A stretch of 64,000 bases of DNA from positions 372,001 to 436,000 of the forward strand of contig JBLDXI010000016.1 in assembly GCA_047495785.1 (NCBI GenBank), read 5' to 3'. This DNA is from Lepidodermella squamata. Taxonomy: Eukaryota; Gastrotricha. This document shows positions 11,534 to 24,100 of this stretch, piece after piece; position 1 is the first letter of the stretch; the number at the start of each line of letters is the position of its first letter. The notes beneath the pieces are model-generated. The model made no database searches. It was not told the origin of the DNA and was given only the letters and a program-made list of their open reading frames with translations. A program made the translations under genes and the position numbers.

Positions 11534-12515
11534 AGGCTGGCTAAAATCTCCAGCGAAGCCTTGTTCGAGAGGCTGACCAAACTCTCTTCTTCCTTCATCT
11601 TTCCCTTTCACTCTGAAAATGTGTCCATTGGAACATTTTGTCAACAAATAAATCGATAATTTACAGGGCATCTATTGTGTTTGAGGTACTTCATCGGCAA
11701 TAAGAAGGGAACGGATCTGAATTAAATGCGAAACATTTGAAATTCCTTGTGAATTTTTATGAACGAATGCTTGATCCCAATTTTGATAACAACGTTCCCA
11801 TTTCACACATTGGAGCAAGCTTTTATAAAGTGGTTCGGCTTTTGAACCTGCCATGCCCTCGTTTTTTTATATTTTGATTTGAGCACGAGGGAAGTTATTT
11901 TTAACCTTCACGCGTGCGGATCGAGCTTGCAAAATATTGAAAAATACGAGCAAAATACGTTGTGATTGGACTTGAAGTTGTCCAAAACGAGAAAAGCGCC
12001 ACCAGCCTAAATTATATTTCGTGATCTCTAAAAATACAGGTTGCCACTATTTTCATTTCTTCTTCATAAAGCCTTTATTTTCACTTAAGTATTTCGAGCG
12101 TGGCACGATATTGAAAACATTTTTCCGACTTATCCACTCGATTATCTCCCAGTGAAATGTGAATGATTCCAAAGAAAATCACCCCTGACCTTTTCAAATT
12201 TCACTTAAATTGTTTGGCCAATTGTACAACATTTCGCTTTATAATCCTGATTGCTGGTTGCTGGTTATTAAAGCAAATTAAACCAGGTTTTTGAGAGAAT
12301 AGGTCCAACTGAATTGCTTACTAGCTCTTCCGTCGCCCAACCTAGTACTAGGACTGGCGCGGTTCAACTTCGGATCCGCTTGGTACGGCGGCAAGCCAGA
12401 CTTCGATCGTTCGCTTTCTGATACTTCAGCTAGCAGAAAAAACGAGCGTCCTCTTGTGGAACACGGTAAAAACGCTGCATTAAAAAGACGGCAAAATGAT
12501 TTTACGGTGATTGTG
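11534..12515. other. Intergenic region after copy A
   Basis: Holds the 3' UTR of copy A with AATAAA near 11647 and AT-rich sequence up to the retrotransposon's target duplication TTGTG (12511-12515). The minus-strand frames here have no recognisable motifs. Confidence 0.5.
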
Positions 12516-12760
12516 TGTTGTGTCTTGTCCAATCCAGGTCAGATTATTGAGGTCAAGTAGGAAAAGCACATGGCCGCTACTCACCACGTGGTAGCTGGGC
12601 TGGTCGAGCTTCGCCATTATGGTCATTATGTTTTATGGCTGTGTTGAATAAATTGCTTTTCTTGATCATATGGATTTAATGTTGCTATACTGATAGGGGA
12701 TCTTTTACGATTAAATAAAATACAAGAAGATTGTCAATTGGTCTTTTGTTAAACACAACA
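12516..12760 (+). repeat. 5' LTR
   Basis: 245 bp, TGTTG..CAACA, matched by the 3' LTR without a difference that I could find. Contains a polyadenylation-type AATAAA near its 3' part. Confidence 0.95.
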
Positions 12761-12783
12761 AATTGGCGACGCAGTAAAAGCAA

Positions 12784-15700
12784 ATGGCGGATCCAGTAGC
12801 AACAACGGCAACCGACACAATGGCTCAATTGCTGCAACAGCTGGTCACTTTGAATATCGCTACTCAATCGACGCTGAACAATCACAGCGAAGCTATTCAA
12901 AAGCTGCTAGCAGAAAATGAAACGAAAACGACGCGAGAGTTCGCTGGTTTCAACCCGCAAACCGAATTGTGGGAAGACTACAAGGGCAGGTTCGACACAT
13001 ACGCCCGCGCTCATGGTAAAACCAGTACGAAGGCAGCATATTTCCTGGCTTGTCAAACGGATGCCATGTATAAAGAGCTGCAGCTACATGCAAAACAGCA
13101 ACATGACAAAGAAATCAACAACTTGAAGTACGAAGAAATTTGTGCATACATGGCGTCGCAATACGACCCGAAAAAGTTTGTCGTCCGCGAACGGCACAAA
13201 TTTTGGTCCAACATGGGTCGGAAGACAAATGAATCAATTCAACAACTGGTAAGCCGAATCCGCGCCGACGCTGCTACCTGCGATTTTCCATCTATCAAAG
13301 ATCCCCTCGACGAAGCGTTAAGAACTCGGTTTATTTGCTCAATCAAAAACGAAGCAGTCTTGCGAGCCTGTTACAAAATCAAAGACGACGAACTTACCTT
13401 CGCCAAAGCAGTTGAAGTAGCTATCGAAACCGAAGAGGCGGCTAAAACAGCGAAAGAAACGGTCGCTCCGGCGCCTCAACCGGTTCATCAATTGTCTGCG
13501 AAACCTAAAAAGTTCGGTAATAACTCGAAATTTCAACGAAAGAATTTCCAAAAATCGAATCAACAATCATCGCAACCACCAGCAAACCAGCCCTTCCAGC
13601 TGCCTTGCGGATCTTGCGGTAAATCAGGTCATCCTCGAAAAAGCTGTTTCTATCGCGACTACGACTGCAATGCATGCGGTAAACATGGTCACATCGCAGC
13701 AGCTTGTCGCTCAAACAACGCCGAAACTAAACCGGTCAAGGTTATCACGCTTCATAATCACAAATCGATCGCACTGCATAAAGTTACTGATTCGACTGAA
13801 GTCGTCTACGAAGATATTCGTATAAACAATCAAATTTTCACTTTCGAAATTGACTGTGGTTCACCGGTTAATTTCATATCGGAAGATTTCTGGAAAATTT
13901 TGGGCACACCAAAACTGGATCCCTCCGATTTCAAATTCGAAAGCGCTTCAAAACATGCGTTGGAAGTCCTGGGCATCGTGCAGCTACCGGCTTCTACGAC
14001 TTCGGTTGGTCCTTGTCAGTTAACTTTCTATGTCACTCCACTACCCAGTTTGAACCTGATTGGTCGCGACGGGATAAAATCGCTGCGAATCTCAGTCGAT
14101 CAAAAACTCGGAATCGTTCCGGTACCAGTCAACAAGGTCTTTGATCATCTCGAACCTGATTTGGAACTTCAAGAGAAATTACGTAAGGCGTGCGACGAAT
14201 TTCCTGATTTTTTCAAGGAAGAATTAGGCGAGCTGAAAAATTTTGAGTTGGAAGTAAAATTCATCGATGATTTTCAACCGGTATTTTGCCGACCCCGACC
14301 AGTTCCGTTGGCTTTGGTTGAAGATCTTAACAATGCTATCGAGGCAGGTATCAAACGTGGAGTATGGGAACGGACGTCTTTCAATGAATGTGGCACGCCG
14401 GTCGTTCCAATCATTAAACCACCTCTGCCGGGTGAAACGGCTCGAAAACTGCGAGTTTGTGGCGATTATTCGGCTTCTCTCAATGATCAGATCGAACCAC
14501 ATCGTCATCCACTCCCGTTACCGGAAGATATTATGCGAAAATTGCAAGGCGGTCATATGTACAGTCAAATCGATTTGGCCGATGCTTACAATCAAATCCG
14601 ACTGGGTCCGAATTCACAGAAACGCCTAGCGCTGAGTACTCATCAAGGTGTCCTATTGCAAAAACGACTACCTTTTGGTATCAAATCGGCACCTGGGTAT
14701 TTTCAACAAATCATGGAATCGCTTACTGCCGATTTGCCAGGCGTGGCTTGTTTTCTTGATAATGTGATTGTCACGGGACGAGACGCGGCTGATCATCTTG
14801 CGAATTATCGAGGTGCTCTCAAGCGGTTATCTGAGGCTGGGCTACGAGGTCGTTTGAAAAAATGCGATTTTGCTCTGCCAGTCATGCCGTGTTTGGGTCA
14901 TCTTTTGTCAGCGGAAGGCCTGGGAAAGGGTCTGAAAGTCGAGGCGGTTTTGAAGATGGCGCCGCCGGTTGATGTTCCAACTTTACGCTCGTTTCTGGGT
15001 CAAGTGCAGTTTTATGCAAAATTTTTACCGCCTAATTTAGCCACTGTTCTTGAACCTTTGTATCGTTTAACTAAACAAGGTGAATCGTGGTGTTGGGGTG
15101 AAAAACAACAAACTGCTTTCGAGGAAGTCAAACGCTTGTTGGCTTCAGACGAGGTGTTGGTTCATTTTGATCCGAGCAAACCCGTTGGTATTGCGGTCGA
15201 TGCGTCACAAGTTGGTATTGGTGCTGTTTTGTTTCACCGATTTCCCGACGGTTCCGAACGCCCGGTTGCAAATGCATCGAAAACACTGTCATCGGCTCAG
15301 CGGAACTACAGCCAAATTGAAAAAGAAGCGCTGGCAATCATTTTTGGTCTTAAAAAATTTCATAATTTTTTGTTTGGTAGACACTTTTCGGTCGTCACTG
15401 ATCACAAACCACTGTTGGCTTTGTTCAACCCGAAGAAAGGTGTGCCGCAAATGGCTGCGAACCGGCTAGCCAGGTGGTGTTGGATGCTTCAACAGTACGA
15501 CTACGAAATCGAATTCAGGCGAACCGAAGACCATGGCAACGCCGATGCTCTGAGTCGTTTACCGGTCGGTGAAGATCCCAAATTCGATGGGGAGGAAAGT
15601 GCAGATGATGTTGATATGGTTCTGACAATCAAAACAATCGGGTACCAATCAACGAATGAAGCAAACGCTATGACTCGAGAGTCGGTTCGTGACCCAATCG

Positions 15701-16839
15701 TGTCCAAAGCCGCGATGTTTATTCGAAATGGTTGGCCTAATCAACTGGATGAACAAGAGCTGCGAGATCTTAAAAAACTCTCACCGTATTTGTCAGTTAA
15801 CGGACCTTGTGTATTTTATGGAAACAGGTTGCTTATTCCCAAGAATTTGCGTGAAGATGTTCTGAAAGTCGTTCACCTGGGACATTTCGGTATCCAGCGA
15901 ATGAAGCAACTGGCTCGAACGGCGGTCTACTGGCCGGGTATCGATGATGCGATAAATAACCTGGCTAAAACCTGTTCAAGCTGCAACGAACATCAAAACA
16001 ACCCGATCAAAGCACCTGTTCACCCTTGGTCACTTCCGGAACAACCTTGGACTCGAGTTCATGTCGATCATGCGATAAATTTCCTCGAGTCGAATTGGCT
16101 GATCTTGGTGGATTCAACATCGCGCTATCCTTGCATTCACCCCACCAAATCACTGACGGCCAAAACGACTTTGGAATTGCTCGATGAAGATTTCGCTCAC
16201 TTCGGTTTTCCTCAGGTGCTGGTTACCGACAATTTTCCCATGTTTCATTCAGAAGAATTTCAACGGGGTTGTGCTGATCGGGGAATCATCCACTTGACTG
16301 GCGCACCGTATAAGCCGGAAACTAACGGACTAGCTGAACGATTTGTTGAGACCTTCAAAAACTCAATGAAAAAGTCATCGTTAACGAAAACGGATGCCTT
16401 GAACGAGTTCCTGATGGTCTATCGTCGTACTCCTTTGGCGAATGGCTATTCACCAAGCGAATTACTCAACGGTCGCCAAATCCGTGCAAAAATTGATACT
16501 CTGGTGTTAAACCCGATTTTGAATGACCAAAAGCGACAAGCGACTCGAACCGAAACGGCGACTACGGCAACCACCTTTACTACCGGTGATGAAGTCTGGG
16601 CTCGTGTCCTGGGCGGTCGTCTCGCGAATCGTGATCCAAAATGGGTAGCTGCGGTTGTCGAACAAGTTTGTGGACCCCGACGTTATCAAGTTCGAGTTCT
16701 ATCTGATGATTTACTTTGGACTCGTCACGTCGATCAACTTTGTCCACGTTTTGGTGATGCTCCACCTGAACCTCCGGTGATCAATCAAACTCCTGAAATT
16801 GGCTTACGTAGAAGTCCGCGCTTACAAGTTCGTCTGTGA
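12784..16839 (+). CDS. Gypsy Gag-Pol polyprotein
   Basis: A single 1351-codon frame, so Gag and Pol are fused without a frameshift. Gag is about residues 1-270; two CCHC knuckles lie at about 275-309. The retropepsin active site is near Asp357 but reads IDCGS rather than D(T/S)G. Reverse transcriptase has its active box at 656-660 as CFLDN, so the second Asp of the usual (Y/F)xDD is Asn660. RNase H starts with Asp806, with TDHKPL and NADALSRLP following. Integrase has an HHCC zinc region (HLGHFG..CSSC) and a DD35E triad at Asp1095, Asp1149 and Glu1185. The frame is open throughout and the LTRs look identical, so the element moved recently. The FLDN and DCG variants are odd for an active copy, and RT competence is uncertain. 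Confidence 0.93.
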   Translation: MADPVATTATDTMAQLLQQLVTLNIATQSTLNNHSEAIQKLLAENETKTTREFAGFNPQTELWEDYKGRFDTYARAHGKTSTKAAYFLACQTDAMYKELQLHAKQQHDKEINNLKYEEICAYMASQYDPKKFVVRERHKFWSNMGRKTNESIQQLVSRIRADAATCDFPSIKDPLDEALRTRFICSIKNEAVLRACYKIKDDELTFAKAVEVAIETEEAAKTAKETVAPAPQPVHQLSAKPKKFGNNSKFQRKNFQKSNQQSSQPPANQPFQLPCGSCGKSGHPRKSCFYRDYDCNACGKHGHIAAACRSNNAETKPVKVITLHNHKSIALHKVTDSTEVVYEDIRINNQIFTFEIDCGSPVNFISEDFWKILGTPKLDPSDFKFESASKHALEVLGIVQLPASTTSVGPCQLTFYVTPLPSLNLIGRDGIKSLRISVDQKLGIVPVPVNKVFDHLEPDLELQEKLRKACDEFPDFFKEELGELKNFELEVKFIDDFQPVFCRPRPVPLALVEDLNNAIEAGIKRGVWERTSFNECGTPVVPIIKPPLPGETARKLRVCGDYSASLNDQIEPHRHPLPLPEDIMRKLQGGHMYSQIDLADAYNQIRLGPNSQKRLALSTHQGVLLQKRLPFGIKSAPGYFQQIMESLTADLPGVACFLDNVIVTGRDAADHLANYRGALKRLSEAGLRGRLKKCDFALPVMPCLGHLLSAEGLGKGLKVEAVLKMAPPVDVPTLRSFLGQVQFYAKFLPPNLATVLEPLYRLTKQGESWCWGEKQQTAFEEVKRLLASDEVLVHFDPSKPVGIAVDASQVGIGAVLFHRFPDGSERPVANASKTLSSAQRNYSQIEKEALAIIFGLKKFHNFLFGRHFSVVTDHKPLLALFNPKKGVPQMAANRLARWCWMLQQYDYEIEFRRTEDHGNADALSRLPVGEDPKFDGEESADDVDMVLTIKTIGYQSTNEANAMTRESVRDPIVSKAAMFIRNGWPNQLDEQELRDLKKLSPYLSVNGPCVFYGNRLLIPKNLREDVLKVVHLGHFGIQRMKQLARTAVYWPGIDDAINNLAKTCSSCNEHQNNPIKAPVHPWSLPEQPWTRVHVDHAINFLESNWLILVDSTSRYPCIHPTKSLTAKTTLELLDEDFAHFGFPQVLVTDNFPMFHSEEFQRGCADRGIIHLTGAPYKPETNGLAERFVETFKNSMKKSSLTKTDALNEFLMVYRRTPLANGYSPSELLNGRQIRAKIDTLVLNPILNDQKRQATRTETATTATTFTTGDEVWARVLGGRLANRDPKWVAAVVEQVCGPRRYQVRVLSDDLLWTRHVDQLCPRFGDAPPEPPVINQTPEIGLRRSPRLQVRL

Positions 16840-16875
16840 CGTCTTTGCTGCGGGTCTCAAAGACTGGTAGGGAGG

Positions 16876-17120
16876 TGTTGTGTCTTGTCCAATCCAGGTC
16901 AGATTATTGAGGTCAAGTAGGAAAAGCACATGGCCGCTACTCACCACGTGGTAGCTGGGCTGGTCGAGCTTCGCCATTATGGTCATTATGTTTTATGGCT
17001 GTGTTGAATAAATTGCTTTTCTTGATCATATGGATTTAATGTTGCTATACTGATAGGGGATCTTTTACGATTAAATAAAATACAAGAAGATTGTCAATTG
17101 GTCTTTTGTTAAACACAACA
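16876..17120 (+). repeat. 3' LTR
   Basis: 245-bp copy of the 5' LTR, preceded by the purine-rich tract GGTAGGGAGG and followed by the target duplication TTGTG. Confidence 0.95.
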
Positions 17121-17281
17121 TTGTGATTTCACGTATTTTTACCTTTCTTATTTTTAGCTTAATGTTCTTACCGCAGATCATGATTGCTGTGTTTTTTACG
17201 AAATTTTGCCGTGAAAGTCTCTTAAAACTTATTCTTTTATTCTTTTATTCTTTTAGCTGAACTTTTCCAATCTTGTCTAAG

Positions 17282-20200
17282 ATGAAAATGGCGTCTATCG
17301 TTTGTGTCCTTGCCATCGCTAATCTGCTAATGATAATTACTGCCACAAATTCTCAGGTAACATTTCTAATAGATTGTGGAATGATTGCTTATACCTTTTA
17401 TTTGCAGTCAATTTTCAAGAATCAAACCGACGAAACTAAGGCAGAAGCAAGGCGAATCCTGTGCGATCTCGACTGTGAAATCGCGCTGGACCGCGGCCAA
17501 CAATGTGTGAGTGAAGATGGGGATGGCGAGAAATACTGCTTCCTTTCTTGATTTTAATTTAATTTTTCGAGTTTCCGAAATATAATACCTTGGATAAAGC
17601 GGCGCGGCGAGACTTAAAGTCAAAGTTGCAAGTAAAAAAAAATCAAACCAAAATAAACCTCGATAAATTGATCAGGAGTTTTCAATTTTTTTCGGACTTG
17701 TTTCGGCTAACTAATTGGATTTGCAGGTTTCATGCGACGATTACGTCTTGGAAGAACCCGTGCCGAGTGTGGAGGACGCAACTGGCTACTACCAAAGATA
17801 CATGACCCGCGACGCCGATTCTCCGATACTCGCCGCTGCTGCATCTAATGCTTGGCCGCTGCCGGTGAAGATTTACTTCTACAACAATGCTGAGAGTGAG
17901 TTCAGTTTATGCTTTACCAGCAGTCCTTTGTTTTATACAGTTTGTTTCAGAGGATGCAACATTCCAGGCACGATACATAGAGGCCTTGGAGCTATACAAA
18001 CGGGAGACTTGCATCGATTACATAATTACCAAGGATTTCGTTGCGGAAAACCTTTACGTCGACAAAACAAAGTAAGCGGCTAGGATCAGAGTTTGCTCCA
18101 TGCAGATTAATACTGACTTCTCGTATAATTTCAGGAAAGCATCCGTTTACCTGAACCCTGGAAGAGTTACCGATTGGCAACTAACTGAGACGCGTCTAGA
18201 GGTAAGATATCGAAACTGTCAAAACAACCATCTGCCTTTAATTAATTATTTAATTGATAATAATTGCACGTAAATTTAGAGCTGCTCAGATAATTTTTAT
18301 TTCATAATAATAATAATTATGAAACCAGAGATGAATTTCCGCTGTTAATAACGGAAAACAATGCCATCCGGTTAAAAATTGATCTTTGATCTCTGACATT
18401 CTCTGAAAATTCGATTTCGTATTTATACCGAATCGTTCACGGCAATCCATTTTTATGCTTATCAAGGGTATTCATTTGCGCCTGGCTATCGCTCTCGGAG
18501 TGGTAAGTTTCGAATTAGTTGGTTGGAAACTAATTCATTACACCTTTTCGCCCTACTAAGCCTTATGAACACACTCGATTTGACCGCGATCGATACCTGG
18601 AGTTTCATAAATTCGATTGGTAGAACACTCCGTCCTTGGATAAATGTTTCATGATTTGTGTATGATAAGGTGGACAACTACTTACTGGCCGACTTCAATG
18701 GAACACAGCGTGCCGTTTGACTACGCTTCCGCGACCATGGTGCATCCGTCCGAGCAAGGCGGCATTCTCGAACCGCATGACTGGCGTTTTATTGGAGCTA
18801 TGAATTCGAAATACCCCTCATTCAACAATTTCAAGACACTAAATTTGATGTACGATTGCACAGGTGAGTTGATAGTGCGAAAATTGAGGTGAAACTAACG
18901 ATTGCGCTGTTTTCGAAGTCCGGATTGTACTTTTCTCATTCCAAATGAAAAATTGCATCTTTTCGCTCTGTATAGCCCATTGTACTGGCAAATCGCCTGC
19001 TTGCAAGCACGGCGGCTACCGCGATCCGAAGTCCTGTGATCGATGCAAGTGCCCGCCTGGATTCGGTGGCCCGACCTGTGAAGACATGCCTCCTTTTCCT
19101 GGTGAAAATTGCGGATGTGTGCTCAATATTCCTACATGTACCACGATCGAAATCAAATCCCCAAACTATCCCGACAACTACCCTGCTGGCAGTAGTTGCA
19201 CTTGGTGGGTCGTATCTTCAACGGTACGATTTCTTCTACTTACCTCATTATTTGTTGTTGCACTTGAACGGGTTTTATTCTTAACAGCCGGGAATAGTAT
19301 TCGGATTCAGTAAAAAGCCTGATCTTACAGTTGGCACAAGTGAGTTCTATCTTGAAAGAGGAATGTGTAAGCATAATGAAAAACATTCACATCTTGCAGG
19401 CGATAGCGGTCGGTCGAATTACACCGATTCCTGCATTGATTACGTGGAAATACGCAATCCAGTCGATGGGACGGCGCCCTACCCTCGATTCTGCTCATAT
19501 GGCGTCACTTCTGGTAAAATTGTTGAAACCAATCGTACGAAAGCGGTAGTCTACTTCAAATCGAACTCGCCAAATCCTGGCAAAGGCTTCCGTTTACTCG
19601 CTCGTTCGAACTGTCCAACAGACAAAAAGCGAGAGTTGAAGTTATCGCCGATCGGCTACGACTACGAGGGCACGGTGTCAAATACTTCCACCAACCTTAC
19701 ATGCAACAAATGGCCAAGTCTGGATTGGATGAACGATTTTTACCAGCTTCTGAAGTTTCCGAGGGCTGATGTCAACCGATCGCTAAACTACGTCCGTAAT
19801 CTTGATTCGCTGCCAACTGGCCCTTACTGCAACACGAACGAAGGGCAGCTGCCTGCTCCAGCTAACAAACCGGCAACCCCTATCAGTGCGTTTCAACTAT
19901 AATATTTATCACCCGATACGAGTGAATCGAAAATCCCAATTAAATTTCAAAAACTGACAGACCAAATACTCATTTTTGAATTTTCTTGAATTTCATTAGA
20001 TAAATAGATAAATAGTCGATTTCGCGGTCTATCGAAAGAGCCCAGCTACATCTTGTAGGTTCGCACGATTATTTTTCTAGAATTAGTTGAAATCAGCTGT
20101 AAATACGATCAGATGTACATTTGTATCATTGACAGGCCCGCGTCTAAGACGCTGCGTGGCGACGAAAAAGAAGGAATTCATGGGATGCAGAGAAGCATGC

Positions 20201-20778
20201 CTAACCGGTGAGTTTGAACTCAAGACTTCACAGTGCTTTTTCAGTGGTTCATGCGATAGAGGTGTAAGTTTATGCTCTACTTCGTATTATGGCCGCTGAA
20301 TTTTTCGTCTGCCAACAGGCTGTCAGGAAATGTTTTACTAAGAGAACGGGCACCTACCGCTGCATCGACGCTGGGGGAAAGTGTGACGGTGTAGGCGAAA
20401 CTGAGGTTTGTGCCTATGTGGTTTTACCTATTCAGTGTTCCTTAGTTGGCCATTCCACTTTTAGGTCGAAGGCGTTTACTCGAGTTACAAATATTTTACG
20501 TGCAATTGGCTCGTCTGCAACCACGTATTTGGTAACGTAAGTGGGATTTTGCGAGATTTTGCTTTTGATCATGCAATTTTCTGATATTTAGAAATATTAC
20601 CAGTGCTACGAGAAAAACAGCCGTGTTTTCATCGAATGTCGCCTATCAACAGCTGGATGTCGTAGCAACGAGGTATGTATCTTGTTTCATCATTGACATG
20701 TCTCTACATTGTAATTTGCAGTTTGCTCTTGGGCCATTCTCTACGCCAATCAAATGCTACGCCAACCTTGAGTCCTAA
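17282..20778 (+). CDS. Degenerate astacin-EGF-CUB-kringle secreted protein, copy B
   Basis: Sixteen exons: 17282-17356, 17408-17506, 17727-17895, 17951-18071, 18135-18201, 18467-18502, 18561-18619, 18670-18863, 18976-19223, 19288-19339, 19400-19885, 20136-20263, 20319-20405, 20465-20536, 20592-20672, 20722-20778 (2031 nt, 676 aa). Exon sizes and phases match copy A almost exactly. Signal peptide (MKMASIVCVLAIANLLM), Cys-rich N-terminus, astacin-like domain, EGF (HGGYRDPKSCDRCKCPPG), CUB, kringle-like domain, Cys-rich tail. The zinc helix reads GIHLRLAIALGV and the next exon PYEHTRFDRDRY: the EHTRxDRD part of the astacin signature is kept, but the three zinc His and the catalytic Glu are not. 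In the kringle the usual NYCRN is NYVRN, so one disulfide is lost. No nested gene. Likely functional, as every exon is open. Confidence 0.85.
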
Positions 20779-21168
20779 GTAATATACTATGGAAAGATTC
20801 AGTGGGCGGAGAGCCACTTTATCGCTCAGACTTGATATGTTTTTGTGTCTATTTTAAATCTCGCTAACGAATAAGAATTTCCACGTTGCTATACCTGTCC
20901 GGAATTGCTGTTATTTCGCCATTAGGCAAGTGATCAAAAATTAATAAATAAATTATAAGTAAAATCGCAAATCGTCGTCACACGGCCAATACATCTTTCA
21001 TCCACTTTTCAAATAAAAAATTAAGCACAGAAAATCGAATGACTGATGCAGGAAAGAATCCGCAACAAATCAGAAAAGCGGGGGAAGGGGAATCCCTCCC
21101 ATCCCTTTTCTTACTCCGAAACGAGTCAGAAGTTCAGTCCAGAGAGCGCAGTAGGACAGCAGAACTGG
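20779..21168. other. Copy B 3' region
   Basis: AT-rich 3' UTR and spacer with several AATAAA-like words (about 20940-20960). No other feature seen before the piggyBac insertion. Confidence 0.45.
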
Positions 21169-21172
21169 TTAA

Positions 21173-24100
21173 CCCTCTAATGCCGGCAGCTTCTTGGCTT
21201 TATACAAACTGAGTTTACTCAATCGGTCAAAACTGACTCAAAATGAGTATATACAGCAATCTACGTGTGTATACTCAACCGGGACCTCCTTTTTTGGACT
21301 TTGAATTATGAAACTGAGTATACACCTGTGCCAATTGAGTTTACTCGTACAAAAAAAAATGTCTAAATACGCACTTGAGTATACTCATGAAGACCCAAAA
21401 ATTACTCAGATCAACCTGTGTTAACTCAAAATGTGTTTATTTTCAATTGAAAATGAGCAAGAAATTAGCCGCAGTGCGGCCCGAATTGACGAAAGCACGG
21501 GTCGATACAAAGCCCGACATCGCACACCCGACATTCGTAGGCCGAAACGGGAACTCGGCTGCCTGGTTTCCGTGTAGCCGTGCAAAGAGCGCATTGGCGC
21601 ACGCGGCTGCGTGTTGAGCCGGCATAGGTTCCGATGTGTTGTGGCCAGTGCCCGCCAGACTTCCACGCATCAGACGGAGTTGTCGCATCGACGGTTTTGC
21701 CGAGTTTGTGCTTTAGTGCCACGGCGCGCTGACGAGAGAGCCCAGCGGCGATCAGCTCATCGATGAGACGGCGGCGGAACAACAAGGAAGGGTAGTTCGG
21801 GCAATTGGCGAGATGTTTGTACGCGATGAAGGCGTTGTTGATGCTCGTTTCGAGGCCGTAGTAAATGACTGGAAGGTGCCATTTCTTCCCAGGCAAGGTA
21901 CAATCATAGCTTTCGCGCAGACGATCCGCGACGTCGACGCCACGCATGAATCTTTGATAATCGACTGAAACCGGTGAGCAAGGAACTTCGAGCTTCTTTC
22001 CGTCTTTGCTTCGCCGGTCGATTTTCGCCGTCGCAGAGCCAGTGTGGCACGTCGAAAGGTAGTTCACGACCCGGTTGTCCTGCCAAGACACATAGAGAAC
22101 GTTGCTGCCGAAAAACTTGAATCGAACGTCGCCACGCTTCGGCTTCATGCTCGGCTTGATCGGTACGTTCTGGTCCAGGCCGGCCCGATTCGCACGAACG
22201 GTGCCAACAGAATGGATCTTCGCCGACCACAGCCGATTGACTAGCGGCAACGAGGTAAACCAGTTGTCCATGTAGAGGACGCGCCAAAAGCCGTGTAGAA
22301 CCGACGCCAACCGAGTAACAATTCGTTCCGCCAAGCCAGATTCATGGGCATCATCGACGGTGCCAACTGTAACGAATAAACGCAGAGACTAATCATGACC
22401 AAGCGAAAATAAAAATGGTAAAACTTGCCTGGGTCACCTTTGCCCGTGTAGAGTATCACACGGCAGATGTAACCGATCGGCGTCAAAGCGAGCGCAAAGA
22501 ATTTGAGACCGCGCTTCACTGGCTTCATTGGCATATACTGCTTGATTGACGTGCGGCCTTTGAACGCGGTCATCTGCTCATCTACCACAACCTTGAAAAA
22601 AATCGAATAATTACACCAAAATCAGAGTAAGAAAATGACAAACCTCTGCGCCGATCTGATAGTTGCCGAACCAGGCATCATGCAGCCGATCGAGATAGGC
22701 CCTGACCTTGTGGATTTTGTCGAAATTAGGATCGTCTCGAGGCACGGCATCTTTGTTATTGGCAGCATGTAGAAACCGAACGATTTGGCGAAAGCGATCT
22801 CGAGACATAATTTTCGCAAAAAACGGTTGGAAGAACATCGGGTCCGAGTTTTCCCAGTAGTGTTTCGCTGCTGGTAGATCGATTATTCCCATCGCGATGA
22901 CGCAGGCGAGAAAGCTGAACATCTCATGCACATCGGTAGCGACGAATTGCCCGATTTCCGGGTGCTCAGCGTACATCTGCGCGGCGTAGCGATTTGTCTC
23001 CTTCACCAGCATAACAACAACTGGATACATGAGCAGGAAAAACGGCAGAACTTTAGGGTACCGTTCAGCTTCGCGATTTTCAGTGAGCTTCGAACTGCCA
23101 GCTTTTTCGGATTTCGGTTTCTTGGCAATCTTCTTGGCAATCTTCTTCGGTGGCCGTTGCTCATCGGCTTCATCGCTGCCGTCGTAATCACTTTGATTGC
23201 TCTTCTCGCCACTCTTCAAGTCAGTGCGCTCGGCCGTGCCCTCGCCACTCGCTTCTTCAGCGATCTCTTCATCGCCATGAGTACCTGACTTTTGCCCTTG
23301 CTTTTTCTCGCCGCTCTCGTTGCCGGTTTCTTCATGTGTAGCCTGTTGACTGGTGCTTGCTTCGGATTCTTCAGTCGAGGGCGGTTGCCATTCATCGGTC
23401 CATTTCGACGCAATATCAGTAACTATCATCAAACGTAAAAAATTATTTCATTCAAAAATGATAAGTTAATAATTTACCTCGACTCAGTGCCTCGACTCGT
23501 TTTGCGAACTCATCGGTTGGTCGGCTTTCGAGGTCGCACGTGGTAATGTTGAGCTCGCGTTCCTCGTTCAGCTTGCTCCATTTGCTGGGCACCTTGAAAT
23601 CGGCCAAGGGTCGGTCCAGTTCATCATCGGACGATTCAACCTCGGATCCAGTTGACCCGATTTCATCGAGGTCGTGAACGGTGTAGACTTGATGGTCAAG
23701 AGCATTAGGCATGATTTAGAAAATTTCATAAATTTTGAAGAATTGAGCTGAGTTATTTTGCCATCGGCTGTAGCTGAGCTTTTATACGTGATTTCAGTCA
23801 TTATGATGTATTAATTATTATTATTCAACAACAGCAAGAGCAATCAGTGTTGCGTAACATCTGGCGTTGTCCTGGTCATGTGCAAACATCATTAAAAACT
23901 TCACCCTCTCAAAAAATCATGAAAAAAAATAAGTTAAAACAGTTATTCGTGAAGTCGACGGGTAAACTCAATTGGCAGTTGAGTTTATACGCAACTGAGT
24001 CAAATCATTCACTCAAAACCGGCCGCGCGGGCGGCCGCCATGTGTTTATACAAAAAAATGATTGAGTAAACACACAAATCATCCGACCACCTGACGCGCG

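Larger units (their letters stand above)
12516..17120 (+). mobile_element. Full-length Ty3/gypsy (mag-like) LTR retrotransposon
   Basis: A 4605-bp element with two 245-bp LTRs (12516-12760 and 16876-17120). They begin TGTTG, end CAACA, and look identical on direct line-by-line reading. A 5-bp target duplication, TTGTG, lies at 12511-12515 and 17121-17125. The candidate primer-binding site TTGGCGACGCAGT starts 2 bp after the 5' LTR; the polypurine tract GGTAGGGAGG abuts the 3' LTR. One gag-pol frame fills the interior and there is no envelope frame. Identical LTRs and a perfect target duplication mean a very recent insertion, in the gap between copies A and B. Confidence 0.95.

Noticed and set aside
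12278-12532. Minus-strand 84-codon frame just before the 5' LTR
   Set aside because: No motifs, overlaps the LTR, and composition is that of non-coding sequence.
2492-20778. Active astacin metalloproteases
   Set aside because: The fold signature is present, but the zinc His residues and catalytic Glu are missing in every copy.
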